Position numbers and translations under genes: made by a program. The notes under the pieces were generated by a model. That model did not search any database. It worked only from the letters and a program-made list of their open reading frames with translations, and had not been told where the DNA came from. Positions 48,002 through 59,639 of a stretch of 64,000 bases of DNA are shown here, in pieces; the stretch's first letter is position 1, and each line of letters opens with the position of its first letter. The stretch spans positions 464,001 through 528,000 of the forward strand of contig BSWB01000008.1 in NCBI GenBank assembly GCA_033239125.1, written 5' to 3'. Origin of the DNA: Fagopyrum homotropicum (taxonomy: Eukaryota; Streptophyta; Magnoliopsida; Caryophyllales; Polygonaceae).

Positions 48002-48828
48002 GTGCGAGATTGGTCTAGCTACGGACCTTAAACAAAGCGCTTCTTGGGAGGCAACCCAAGGTATTGCATTTTCGTTTTTGTTTTCGATTCATAGTTTAGC
48101 TTAGAATAGACGTTTTTGCTTTATTTTGCCTCGATTTCTTCTGGTATGTTCGTGTTTTTGGTTGTAGGATCGATGGAAAAGGACAAAGGGAGAATAATGT
48201 CGAAGAAAAGTGACGAAATTCGGACTTTGGAGCTTTACAGAAGGTTCCACGGTCTAAATTACGGTCGTCATAGCTACAGTGGCCGTAATTCTCAAAAGCC
48301 TTTGAAAAATCACCAAAACCACGGTTCCGTACACTTCCACGGCCGTAGAACACCCCGACAGACCGTGATTTTCAAAATTTTACCTACGACTATATAAGCT
48401 GCATTCTTCACAAATTTACCCCAAAAATTTCCCCTTCCACGACCTAGACGCCGAAACCCCACGATCTCCTCCAAATCTTCGTTTCTTAATCGTTTCTAAC
48501 GATTCTTCATCCTAAACTGCAGCAAATCCAACCACGAACAAGATCCAAGCGACAAACCGAGCGGAAATCCATCAACAAACGCGCATTTCGGGTTTTTCAA
48601 TCCGAAAAAGAGGTTTATGCTTTCTTCTTGATTTTCGCCGATTTGGTTCGTTTTTGCTATAGATTTGTAGGAAGAACTGACAAAGACTGGAAGGAATTAG
48701 ACTAGGACTGCTTGTTGTGGTGATTGCTGGTGAATTTGCTGAGATTCGTGAAATTCTGAGACGAATCACGGTCTCTGGGTAAACCACGGCCGTAATTCCT
48801 GAAGAACAGACCGTAATTTTTGTGCAGA
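48002..48828 (+). other. Athila spacer between pol and env-like ORF
   Basis: This is non-coding. It opens with AGCGCTTCTTGGGAGGCAACCC, a phrase conserved in the other Athila/Tat remnant near 23000. It holds two clusters of palindrome words (48245-48370 and 48763-48815: TTCCACGGCCGTAG, ACGGCCGTAATT, ACAGACCGTGATT). It probably acts as an intron or leader for the downstream ORF; I cannot identify splice sites with confidence. Confidence 0.6.
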
Positions 48829-50400
48829 ATGGATTTCGTAAGGAGAATGTCGGGAAGGATAAAAGAGAAGAAGGGAGAGCAGAATAAGAAAAGGAAAGGC
48901 AATCCCTCCACCTCCTCATCCTCTAGGGCACCACCACCCTCATCTCCCTCACTACCCTCCTCACCTTCACCTCCATCTTCACCTCCTCACCCTAGAATCC
49001 CAACCATACATGAGGACCATCTTGATGCACTTGACCGGATCAAGGAGAGGCTAGTGATTGGCCCTAGGTATTTGTTGTTGGAGGATCTACATCCTCTCAA
49101 CATAGTTGATGATCTTACTTGGCTCTTGGATAGAGCCGGATTAGTTATCTTCTCGGCTATCCGAGAAGACGCCTATGAGAAGATCACCCGGGAGGTTGTG
49201 ACGTCTTTTGAGCACAGCCACGTAGACAGGACCGTCTCTTTCCGCCTCATGGAGAGAGATTATCAGTTGAGTATCGTTGAGTTTGGGACCATTTTCGGGT
49301 TCCATGAGACCTTTAATGGTCGATTTCCGAGTGGAGTTTACCCCAAGAACTTTTGGGAGGAAGTGGTTATGGTTTATGCCGACGAGGACCGTTGGCAACC
49401 CGCTGATACCAAGGCTAGATTGATGTACCATCTAGCCTTGAAGATAGCTCACCGCGTTCTTTCGGAGTGTCTCTTTCCTAGGACGGAGACGCCCCAAAAG
49501 ATCAAGACGGATGAGCTATTCTTGCTCTATTGTATGCTATATGGACGCCGTGCAGATTGTGCTACTCTCTTGGCTGCTACGATGAGCAAGCTCAAGAACA
49601 AGAAGAAGGGAAACATCGGATATGGTGGGATAGTTACCCACATTGCTAGGAGTTTTGGTGTGGATTTTTCTGCTTGCACCCGCATACCGGCCGTTCCTTT
49701 AGGGCTACATGCATTCATGGTTAGGGGTCTCATCTTCCCCACACATGGAGGTCCGCCTTATGCGGGCATGCCTTGGGAGACTAGGACAGGCAGGGGTATA
49801 GAGTGGCTGCCGGAGTACTCCATTATGGCGGGACACCATAATTGGAAGGAGACGTTCGCTGCGATGCATGCGAACAGGATAGTAGCTCCCCCTTACGTCC
49901 CACCACCGGTTGTCGAGGAGGAGGATATGGGAAATCAGTTCGAGAGTGAAGGAGGAGCGGAGCAGGAGTTTGGCACGTTTCCGGACCAGCCGGAGGCGGC
50001 CCCAGATGTACCTAGACGCTCTCCACGTCCAGCTAGAGCCTCAGGCTCGTCATCTCGCCGCGCTAGCGTGAGTGAGAGGCCCACGTGGATGACCACACCT
50101 CCCACATGGTATGCCACCCCACCTCCTTGGTCCACGGAGCAGCCAGCAGCACCACCACCAGCACCAGCACCATCCGACGCCCCCGCATGGTACAGTCACG
50201 CCCCGGGATGGTACGAGCAGATGCCGGATTGGGCTACCGGACTTTCAGAGAGAGTTGGAGCGTTAGAGATCCGGGCCGACGCTAGAGACGGACGCCTCGA
50301 CGACCTCGACCACATGATGAGGGACGTCTACCACCAGCAGTTTGGGCGGCCCTACGACTCCAGCTTCTCCCCATTCCCACCTCCGCCGGCGCCGCAGTGA
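48829..50400 (+). CDS. Athila env-like / putative plant transposon protein, intact
   Basis: The frame is open for 523 codons from ATG 48829 (MDFVRRMSGRIKEKKG) to TGA at 50400. It has a basic start, a Ser/Pro-rich stretch ('SSSSRAPPPSSPSLPSS'), then the conserved domain found in third ORFs of Athila-type elements and annotated as a putative plant transposon protein domain ('RLMERDYQLSIVEFGTIFGF', 'RLMYHLALKIAHRVL', 'YGGIVTHIARSFGVD'). The C-terminal tail is Pro/Trp-rich with PPxW repeats ('TTPPTWYATPPPW', 'APGWYEQMPDW') and a short coiled coil. By position it is called env-like, but I see no signal peptide or clear membrane segment, so an envelope role is unsupported. It is the longest undamaged ORF after pol. 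Confidence 0.8.
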   Translation: MDFVRRMSGRIKEKKGEQNKKRKGNPSTSSSSRAPPPSSPSLPSSPSPPSSPPHPRIPTIHEDHLDALDRIKERLVIGPRYLLLEDLHPLNIVDDLTWLLDRAGLVIFSAIREDAYEKITREVVTSFEHSHVDRTVSFRLMERDYQLSIVEFGTIFGFHETFNGRFPSGVYPKNFWEEVVMVYADEDRWQPADTKARLMYHLALKIAHRVLSECLFPRTETPQKIKTDELFLLYCMLYGRRADCATLLAATMSKLKNKKKGNIGYGGIVTHIARSFGVDFSACTRIPAVPLGLHAFMVRGLIFPTHGGPPYAGMPWETRTGRGIEWLPEYSIMAGHHNWKETFAAMHANRIVAPPYVPPPVVEEEDMGNQFESEGGAEQEFGTFPDQPEAAPDVPRRSPRPARASGSSSRRASVSERPTWMTTPPTWYATPPPWSTEQPAAPPPAPAPSDAPAWYSHAPGWYEQMPDWATGLSERVGALEIRADARDGRLDDLDHMMRDVYHQQFGRPYDSSFSPFPPPPAPQ

Positions 50401-51747
50401 TTCGATGCATGACCGTTCGTTTTAGACATTCCCGCCACCACTTTGTGAGTTTCTTTTTCTTTTCTTTCTTTTCTTTCTTTCTTTTGAACATTAGGGACAA
50501 TGTTCGTCCTAAGTATGGGGTGGGATGTACTAAAAAGTTTGTAATAACTCTACTTACTATGTTCGCTTTCATTTGAGACTATCGTTGCATGTTCATTATG
50601 TGTTGCACGTTTTCTTATTGCATTGCATGAAAAATAACTTGAAAAACCCATAAAAATTTAAAAATTTTTGAAAATTTTGTGCTCCTAATGAATTGAGATG
50701 ATTTCCATGATAATCACTACTTGTGAATTGAGTTTGATGACAATTGCATGCTTAAAAGGATTGTGAATTGAAAAGAACTTGAATGAATGAATTTTACCTC
50801 TTTTGCAAGTTTTGTAATGTGACAATGTTACCTAAATCATGCTAGAAAATTGAAGTTGAAATCACATTATAAGTTCCTATACTTCTTGTTGAAATGATTA
50901 AGGCAATTCGATACTTTCTTTCTTCTTTCTTTGATCATCCAGCTCCTCATTGAAATATTAGCCTCCTTTACCTATCCGGGAATTTAGAGAAGTGAATGAG
51001 AAAAAGGCATGTTTGATGTGGGAGGGCCATGAGAGCAATTATTTGCAATCAAATGAATAGAAAGAAATTGTAGGTTTGGGGAAGTCAATCATGACGATGA
51101 GTAACTCGGCACCATTCACATAGCCGGGTGTTTGTGTCTTGCCAAAGTCAAATTGAGCGATATTCCTAGCGGATTATGGTATGTGCGCTAAGGGTTTGAG
51201 GCATCTCTTGAAAAATTGAGAAACGCCGATCTCCTAGGCTTCGGTTTTTGTGCACCTCTGTCCATAACTCCAAAAGTAAAGTCGAAAAATGAAAAGAAGA
51301 GAGCAAAGCTCTAAGTTGAAGTGTTGTGGGAACCGCATAAGAAGAAGAAGGTAGTTGTCCACTTTCCCGGATTTATGCACCACTTTCCCTTAAAGTTTTC
51401 CCTTCCCTTCCGTGTTCTAGACCTTTTCTTTGAAAGTCCTTAAGATCAAAAGAATGTTATATGACTTGGTGGTCTAAATTGAAGTTTCTTGTGATTGATT
51501 TTGATAATGTTTGAAGGTTATAATGCTTGTTTAGAAGTTAAGTTGGTTCATGAATTTTCTTTGCTTTTTACTCTTTGATTGAGTGTGTGAAAGTTTGAAG
51601 AACGATTGAAGCAAAGTTTGAGAATGATCTATTCTTTAGAAGTCACATTCACCCAAAAGAAGGTACACATATTTCATCCTAACTCTTGTTTAAAGCTTTT
51701 TGAAAGACCTTGCTTAGGGACAAGCAAGTGTTAAGTATGGGGTTATT
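50401..51747 (+). other. Athila 3' non-coding region and polypurine tracts
   Basis: No coding sequence. 'CATTAGGGACAATGTTCG...AAGTATGGGGTGGG' near 50490-50523 and 'GACAAGCAAGTG...AAGTATGGGG' at 51720-51742 are two purine-rich sites of the same form. The second, a few bases before the 3' LTR, is the likely plus-strand primer; the first could be an internal one. The same pair occurs in the remnant at 23540 and 24600. Confidence 0.7.
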
Positions 51748-53538
51748 TGTTAGCATGAAATATTGTGATATTTTAGGCACGTTTTCTAAACGTATTTGAT
51801 TCATATTGATAGTGTTTGATTGAACTTTGTGCATATGTGAGCTAGTATTACCTATATTGTCGATATGGATGTCTACACTAGTTCTATGTTGGTTATAGGT
51901 GATTTGGAGCTATTTCCGAACGGAATCGAGCAAAGGAGAGTTGATTTGATATGTCCAAGGATTGAGGACATTCTTAGGAAGCAAATTGGAGTTTTAGCTT
52001 GAGGAATGCACGAGGCTAGGGAAGAATCACGTTCTTGCCCTAAACCACGCTCTAAAATACGGCCGTACTACGAACCACGTTCAGTTCCACGGCCGTGGAA
52101 ACCTGCAAGAGAGGCGTGATGCATTCCAGTAACTTACACGGCCGTGGAATACATGGTACAAACCGTGATCTAATCCACGCTCTAAATTACGGTCGTGGAA
52201 ACTTCCACGACCGTGATCTTGACGAATCTTTTCGCCACACTTTGAAGCCACGATCTTTTGAAGATTGGGCCGGGCCGATATTTTATCTTGCCCTATAAAA
52301 AGACGGACGAAGCAAGAATCGAGGATGACTGCTTACGACGGCTGATTCTCGCTTACCCTCATTTATCGACGCTTGGGATCGTTCATCTCTGCTTAGAGAA
52401 TTTCAACGCCGTTTGGCCTTCGCTTGGAAGGATTGATCATCCCGTTGGAGATTGAAGTTCGCATCGGGGAATTGCCCTAATCTCGCACTTTTAGTGGAGA
52501 TTGCTGTTGAGATCTCCGGATTGGCGGAAGATCGAAGTTTTCGGAAGATTTTACAAGAAGATCTCTCTTCTTGTTTAGGTTCGATTCGGAAAACGGATTG
52601 ACATCCCGTTTTCCCTTCTTTCCTAAGGTTGTGATTGTTTGCTTTATTGTGAATCTTTTGACAACATTCGTTCTTGATTGTGACATTGAGATTGGTTTGA
52701 AGATTATTGAAAGTTCTTGAAAGTTTTCATCTTTTTATCTTTTAATTCTTGAATTGATATCAACATGACTGTTATTGGCTAAAAACCCTTAACAATTCTA
52801 AGGTGAAGGGTTGATAGTTGTGGCATAGATGATGATAGATCGATCGCAAACAGATTAGACCCTGAGAGTTAGAGAGAATCGCCGACAACCCTAATATACG
52901 GCCTGTTCTTGAGTCCACGGCCGTGGAACCTCAAGAACTAACCGTGATTTCCCTTAAGTCCACGAACTTGCTTTTACTTAAATTCAAAGTTAAAGATTTG
53001 CTTTAGCTTAGTTTAGACTTGTCTTTTCTAGGTGGTAGTGAAGCCTCAACAACCTCTACCTCGATTGTGAGTGTCACAACCTCAATCGGTTAAGTTAGTC
53101 TTGATCCTTGGGTTACAAGTTTGGGTATTTGACACTAATTCTCGCCTTTAGAATCTTTCTATATTGAGCCTCAACAACCTGTATAGAGAGTGCCTTGTAG
53201 GTGAGTTACATAAGGTTTTTGGAACTTCACCGTACGATTACCTTACATTAGTATACCTTTGCATATCTCAACTCTGTCTTTATATCATTAAGTATATCTT
53301 GAATCGATTGCCACAGCTGGATACTTGGATCTTTAGGATTGTTGTTTTCCCAATATTTGCAAAACTCTCATATTTACTCACTTGACAACCTGCAATCGGA
53401 TTTGTTCCCACCCAAATCCCTGTGTTCGATAGTCTGAAATTCTTGCTTAGCTACGTCGATCCGTACACTGCGGGTTCGCTGCTTGATTCTAGTTTTATAA
53501 ATTTAAAACTTATTTGCACACACCTCTAGGGGCGAACA
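51748..53538 (+). repeat. 3' LTR of the Athila element, 1791 bp
   Basis: Nearly identical to the 5' LTR. Near 52187-52212 it keeps a perfect hairpin, ACGGTCGTGGAA-AC-TTCCACGACCGT, whose left arm is lost from the 5' LTR. It is followed by ACGAC and the last exon of the Ulp1-like gene. Confidence 0.95.
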
Positions 53539-53639
53539 ACGACAAATACTGAATGTGCTTGATTGTGAATACACCACAACTTCCACTGCAATTGTAGACA
53601 ACAGATTATATAAGTGTTTTTCAAAACATCATACTAATG

Positions 53640-56600
53640 AACATACCAGAAACATATGACTGGTATTGTAAAAATCACCTTGGATTGTTCTGTGGAACTT
53701 CTTTGGCTGTCTTTCGAACATAATCCAATGGCTTATCAAGATTGTCTCCAAACCTCCCAAATTCTCCATTAAGTTTCAGAATATAAGGAAACATAACAAG
53801 GAATGGGGTGAGCAAAGCTTTCAAGTCCCCATCAGACATACAGTCCACAATTGAGTCATATACAACAACACACCATTTAATTAAATCAATCTGTAGTGCT
53901 ATCCAGTGTTTACCACAGGTGTTGATGGCAGTGTATATTGTATCGACTTCATAAAAGCTCTTGCTAAAAAAGGGAGGATCAAGTCCATGTATATAACATG
54001 CAATTTCTTCACCGTAATTAAAAGTCCCTATAGCTTTCAACTCTAAGTATTGTTTATAACGCACATCGTTGAAGTAGTCGAAAAATGGTACGGGAGCAAT
54101 GGTAATACGGCGATAAACCTCTGGATACTCAATTACAGGTTTTCGGAGGTATGTAATCATTTCATCCAGTTGCTGTAAAGTAGAAAAAAACTAATAATTC
54201 AATACTAGAGCTCATATGAGAATAATACCAGAAAAACATAAAAAGTTCATACCAGAATTCAAGACATGATAACCATCAGGCAAGATAAAAATACATGAAA
54301 ACACATCATACCAGAAACACAAAAAATAAACAAATACCAGAAAGCTCAAGCAATAAATCATCTAAGGAAGTCAAATGATAATTTATGGCAAAATGAAAGA
54401 ATTACATACCATAAAACTAATGAAATACATAATACCAGAAAAAAAGAAGCAAAAATACAATCATACCAGACTCTTATACAACTAGCTCATACCAGAAAGA
54501 AGTACAACACATCATACCAGAAATTGTAAAAACAAAATGTACAAATAAAATCTTACCAGAAACACATCAGTAGCTAGTTTTAGAAAGTCATACCAGAAAA
54601 CATCATACCAGAAATTATTAACTTAAACAAAAATAAGGTTAGTGTTAACTTACATAATCCAACAACTAGCCAGTTTTTTGGAGTAAGAGCTTGAAGTGTT
54701 CTTTATTTGCCGAATGTTGAAATCCAGTAATAAATTCTTTTTTAGTCTTCGGGTTAAGGTACCAAGCATAAAAAGCATCTCTATCCTTCTTGCTCAAGAA
54801 ACAATGCTTGGGGGGCTTGGGGATTTTTACTGGGACAACCTAAGGTGATACAACAAGGTCGCTGGGTTTCTTTTCACGTAAATCCATTCTCCTCGGTCCT
54901 CTGGTTTGAACTTTCCCTTTCCCTTTCACATCTACCTCTGGTAGTGGTTTCTGTACCAGAACGACAACATAACACAAACATTAATAAATATGCACAGAAA
55001 TAAAACACATGAAGAATAGTAGTGTATTATACCTCTTCCACAACTTCTTCCTTTGGCTGATCAACTTCAGCTTCCTCCTTGGGCTCGGGTTGGGACTGAG
55101 GCTGGGGCATTGGCTTTTTTGTAGATACCGTCTCTTCAGAACTTGAAGAAACCCCAAGAACTTCTAACTTAGGAGCATCAGTTGGAGGTTGGGAGGCCGG
55201 CTTTTTAGAGGCTTTGGTACCTTTAGAAGAACCGGTCATCCTTTGAACATTAGTGACGATCCTGAAACATTGACTTTCTATTCTGTGTTGTGTCATCGTT
55301 TGTGTCTTCTGCCTCATAACAACTTGGTTGATAGTGGCATCTTGTTGCTCAACCTTCTTGACCAACTCAGAAATCAATTGATTTTGGATTTGTAGTTGTT
55401 TCTTTAAGTCTTCAACCCAATCAAGCACACTATACATTAACACAGTAAAAGATTAAAAATGCGATATCAAATAAGCATTTGAAACTAATAAATTATGGTA
55501 TGTAAAATATCAACTACATTTTTGTGGTAGAAATAGTGGAGGTTGTGGGATCAGAGACAGGTGGTGCAACCACAACTTCTGTGTTAGAAGTGGTCGGATT
55601 AGGGAGAGGTGGTTCAACCACATCTTCTGCATTGGAGGTGGTGGGATCAGGCAGAGGTGGTGCAACCAAAGCATCTGTAGGGACAATGCTATCCATTTCT
55701 GGAGCAACAACAATCCCAACAGTGCTAGAAGGTGCAACACCAACAACTGGGGGTGTAGCCAATGCCAGCATGTCTTCTTCAGGGCTAAAACAATAGAACA
55801 AATTTTGTAAATATTAAGAATTCTGGTATGATAATATAAATACATATTCAACTTCAGTTTACCATGATACTTCCTCTACAATCTGTTCTGTCTTAGGCTT
55901 CTTAGATGCAACCCTACATTAGGAAAAAAAACATTATTAAGTAAATCAATAACATACTAGAAACAAAAACCAAATAAAACATAACAATATACATAGGAAA
56001 CAAAGACTAAAAATATCATACCAAAAAACATATTAAATCTAATACAAGAATGTAAGGAAAAAAGTATACCAGAATTAACATAAAACAAAAACCAAAAACA
56101 AAAAGACACATACCAGAAAGTAACAAAGCATTCATACCAGAAAAATAAAACAGAAACTAATACCAGAAGTTATGTTATAAGCATACCAGAAACTAACAGA
56201 CACATACCAGAAAGCAAAAAAGCAGTCATACAATAAAACTAAAGAGACTAGTATAACAGAAACTAATGCAACATTATTAAAATATAGATTGAGTATGAAA
56301 TGTATTGAGATACCTTTTCTTTTCCTCTTCAATTTTCCTTTTCTTTGGGACATCTTCTTTCTTAACAACCTTTTGTGGTCTTGGCAACCTCAAAATATGA
56401 CGAGGAGGAGGAGGAGGAGTAACAAAGTCATCACTCTCAGATTCCTCCTTCTTTGGGACTTCCTTGATAGCCTTGACATTATGCCCTCCAGGCCTGGATA
56501 CACGTACATCGTGGAACCCTACTTTGAAAAGATGACAAAGATAGCCAGCTGGGTCCAAAACTTCATCCCCCCACCATTTGCAGTCATCCTCGGTTTCTGG

Positions 56601-59150
56601 GTCTTCTAGGTTGAGGGGGATAGTTTTGATGTCATCTTGAGCCACCGATGACGCTGTATCCTTTATTGTTTGGAAGCTGCATTTCATCTTCCCCTTTGTT
56701 GATGAAACCCACTTAAGACAAAGTGGGGTTGCTTCTTCATCAACACATGTGGCAAACAAAGATGCTAGTGTGGGGATAAAGTCAAGGATGAAAATCTGCA
56801 TAATATAGACAGGAAACAAATGAATAAACCATACCAGAAACTCAAACCAATAAATAATGTAATACTAATAAAATAATATCATACCAGAAAATGAAACCAC
56901 AAATGCATATCACAAAACCAGAAATCAAGTAAACTCAATTATAAAACACAAACTAGAAAGATATACCAGAAATGCTATTGCAATAAAGCATACCATAAAT
57001 CACAAACTTAATATTTCTGGTAACTAATTGCTCATACCAGAAAGCAAGTAAAATCATACCAAAAACAAAATAAAATACAGAACATACCAGAAACAAAACA
57101 ATACTTCACAGAACTCAATTATACAACATACCCATTCATACCAGAATCTAATACATTAAAACAAAATACAAGAATAAAAAACCAGAAACAAAAACCAGAA
57201 ATGCTAATGCAATAAAGCATACCATAAAATCACAAAAGTATCATTTTTGGTAACTAATTACTTATACCAGAGGAAAATAAATGAATAACAAGCATACCAG
57301 AGACGTAAACCATAACAAAAATAACAAATATAAACATACCAGAGGCACATAAATGGAAAACCAGAAACATACCTGGAATGCCAAAGGGAAACCAGAAAGG
57401 CAGTAATTTCCGGATGCCCTATACTTTGTTGGCTCGTAATCCCTCAGGTTGTCAAGTGTCTTATTAAAGACAAGGCGCCCCATGAATAAGAATTAAAGGC
57501 ATCCATGTCCTTCAGAAGCGATAGAGGAAGATTAGAGACGAACTTCTTCTTGTCATTGCCAAGCAAAACAAATTCAATAAACAGCAACAGAGCCATCTTG
57601 AATTTCCTTTCATCATTTTTTTTCATCTTTGAATATTTTTCCTCCAATTGCTCCAATTTGCACTTGGGCATGCCGAACAACTCCTTCATGTCGACATTTT
57701 CTTCTTCGTTGTACACATGGAACCGACACTCAAGGCCGGTAATTTCAGAAAACTCGCTTAAGCCAAACCTTAAGAACAAAAATACACAACAAAAAAAGAT
57801 AGAAACACATTAACAATAGAAAGTGGAATGGAGGTACAAAACTGAACTAAAAAGGTTAGGTGTATAGTTAATATATACCTAAGCAGGGTTTTGTTGATTG
57901 CAAACCACATTGAGTGCTTGCGGTCAGTTTGAACCTCATGCAGAAGCATGAAGTGTATTAATTGGTTTGAAGGTTTAAGATTGGTACAGAGAGAGATGAC
58001 AGATGAAAAAATAGAGTTTTTGAACATTTCTTGCCCATTGGCATCCAACCCTTCAAGTAAAAATTTAACCATGTTGACACGAGACAAGACAATTATACGT
58101 GTTGCCTCGTATTGTGGGTTTTCATCAAATCTGTACATTAACTAGTAAAGGAAATAAGATTGTTAATACAAGAAAAACAGTCAACAACAAACCAGAAACT
58201 CATATCAGCAATTCAACTTACATAGGACTCTTCATGTCCATAACTAACACTTTCCTCAGCAACCTGTGTAAACATACCAGAAAATAATGTCAATATATAC
58301 ATCAACATGAAATACCAGAAAGTAATATAAAAACCTCATATGAACAAATACAAGAAAACATTAATAAATAAAACAAATACCAGAAACCCTAACTAGAACA
58401 TCTAATACCAGAAACGAATAACATACCAGAATATATACATCAAAATGATCAGACACAACATAAAACAAATAACATACTAGAACTTCTAATACCAGAAAAC
58501 ATTAAACATCATATGAACAAATAACAGAAAAGATACCAGATAGTAATACATCAACATGCAATACCAGAAACACAAACCATAAACACATACCAGAATTTTA
58601 AACTAAAAAAAATACCAGAAAACTTGAAACAAAAAAGCTCATATGAACAAATACCACAAAACATACCACAAAGTAATATATGTACCTCCAATACTAGAAC
58701 ACTAACAATAAACACTTACCAGAAACTTAAACTAAAGCAAATACCAGAAAACTTGAAACCAATAACATACCAGAAAATCTAATAACATACAAACATACCA
58801 GAAAACTCATGCAAATATAAAGACGAAACAAACATATAACAAACCATATCAAAACAGATACCAGAAATGATGATTAAACTTACAAACACTAATATGAACA
58901 ATCACCAGAAACTATAATACCATAAAACATGAAAGAGTATCAAAGCAATACTAACCATAGGTATATCGACTGGTCGAGGACCACCAGATACTACAATCTG
59001 AAGGCCTGATTCATCATGAGAGACAACAGAATCATCGCCTTCGTTTGGTGTGGCATCTTCAACAGGTAAAGGAGGCGTAAGAGTCAGAAGGTTGAAGGTA
59101 GGAGCATCACAAGAAGATTTGTTGGCAGCAACCTTTGATCGAGTCGACAT
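53640..59150 (-). repeat. ATACCAGA-rich introns of the MULE 2 Ulp1-like gene
   Basis: All long introns of this minus-strand gene are filled with ATACCAGAA (TTCTGGTAT on the sense strand), for example 54220-54620, 55970-56230, 56830-57370 and 58270-58920. The exons are almost free of it. At the exon 9 acceptor the intron ends TTCTGGTACAG, so a variant of the word forms the splice acceptor itself. Confidence 0.9.
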
Positions 59151-59639
59151 TTTCAATTTCTTAGGGTTTACAAAAAATCGAAAGGATTGTGGTGTGTTTG
59201 GGGTAAAAACGAAGACGAAACACAGAGAACAAGTGAGGAGATGGCCGGAGAGTGACGAAGAATGAATCAGAGATGAAGAAAATGGAGATTACGAGAGAGA
59301 TTACGAGAGAGATGATGAATCAGAGATTGATGAAGGTGAGGAGTCGAACGGGCGAAGGGAAGGGCGAAATGTTTCTTCTCCTGGTAGTTAAGTGATTGAA
59401 TGAACGGAGTTGAGTTTGGGTAAATTAATGAGGTTAATTAATTAGGTAAATTAAGGTCAATAAACAGTAAATAAAATAGGGGTATAGTTTGTTTTATAAA
59501 AACTTAAAAAAGCCTAGTATATCAAAATTTGCCAAGAAATAATAAATGATGTTTGTTATTTGTTATATAAGTATAAGTTTTAATTTTTAATTATTGAATT
59601 TGTTTTCTTTTATTATTTTTCTTGCTTTTTTTTTTATTT

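Larger units (their letters stand above)
40245..53543 (+). mobile_element. Full-length young Athila-type retrotransposon with 5-bp duplication
   Basis: Two LTRs (40250-42028 and 51748-53538) flank a primer site, gag-pol and an env-like ORF. The target duplication ACGAC is perfect (40245-40249 and 53539-53543). I counted roughly ten substitutions plus one 12-bp length change between the LTRs, well under 1 percent divergence, so insertion was recent. It sits in the last exon of the MULE 2 Ulp1-like gene. The order gag-pol then env-like ORF and the tRNA-Asp primer are the Athila pattern. Confidence 0.95.
40132..59150 (-). pseudogene. DUF1985/Ulp1-like protease gene of MULE 2, split by the Athila insertion
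   Basis: I infer eleven exons with GT-AG borders: 59150-58956, 58263-58222, 58130-57879, 57768-57373, 56795-56314, 55914-55863, 55784-55519, 55429-55033, 54950-54654, 54172-53679 and a last exon 53585-53544 that continues at 40244-40132. Exons 3-4 hold a DUF1985-type region ('FSEITGLECRF', 'IEFVLLGNDKKKF'). Exon 7 has three ~16-residue repeats of the 'VVAPPLPDPTTSN' type, exon 8 a coiled coil ('QLQIQNQLISELVKKVEQQD'), exons 10-11 the C48 protease: His in 'GKHWIALQIDL', Asp in 'VVVYDS', Gln in 'KEVPQN', Cys in 'SGSCGVFTIKHI'. The triad is intact. Breaks: one-base deletion near 57480, TAG at 54840-54842 and 54666-54668, and the retrotransposon. Confidence 0.82.
35110..59533. mobile_element. MULE 2: Ulp1-carrying Mutator-like element (11.1 kb without the Athila)
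   Basis: The ends are GGGCAAATTTGATAAGTAGGC on the left and, reverse-complemented, GGCAAATTTTGATATACTAGGC on the right. A perfect 9-bp duplication AAGAAATAA flanks it (35101-35109 and 59534-59542), the length diagnostic for Mutator-like elements. It holds two convergent spliced genes, a MuDR-type transposase (+) and a DUF1985/Ulp1 gene (-). The 13.3-kb Athila insertion near the middle accounts for more than half of its present length. Transposase plus Ulp1-like gene is the Kaonashi-type composition. Confidence 0.9.

Noticed and set aside
57262..57483. Separate minus-strand gene starting MGRLVFNKTL
   Set aside because: It is the continuation of the DUF1985 exon after a one-base deletion in a G run near 57480, not an independent start.
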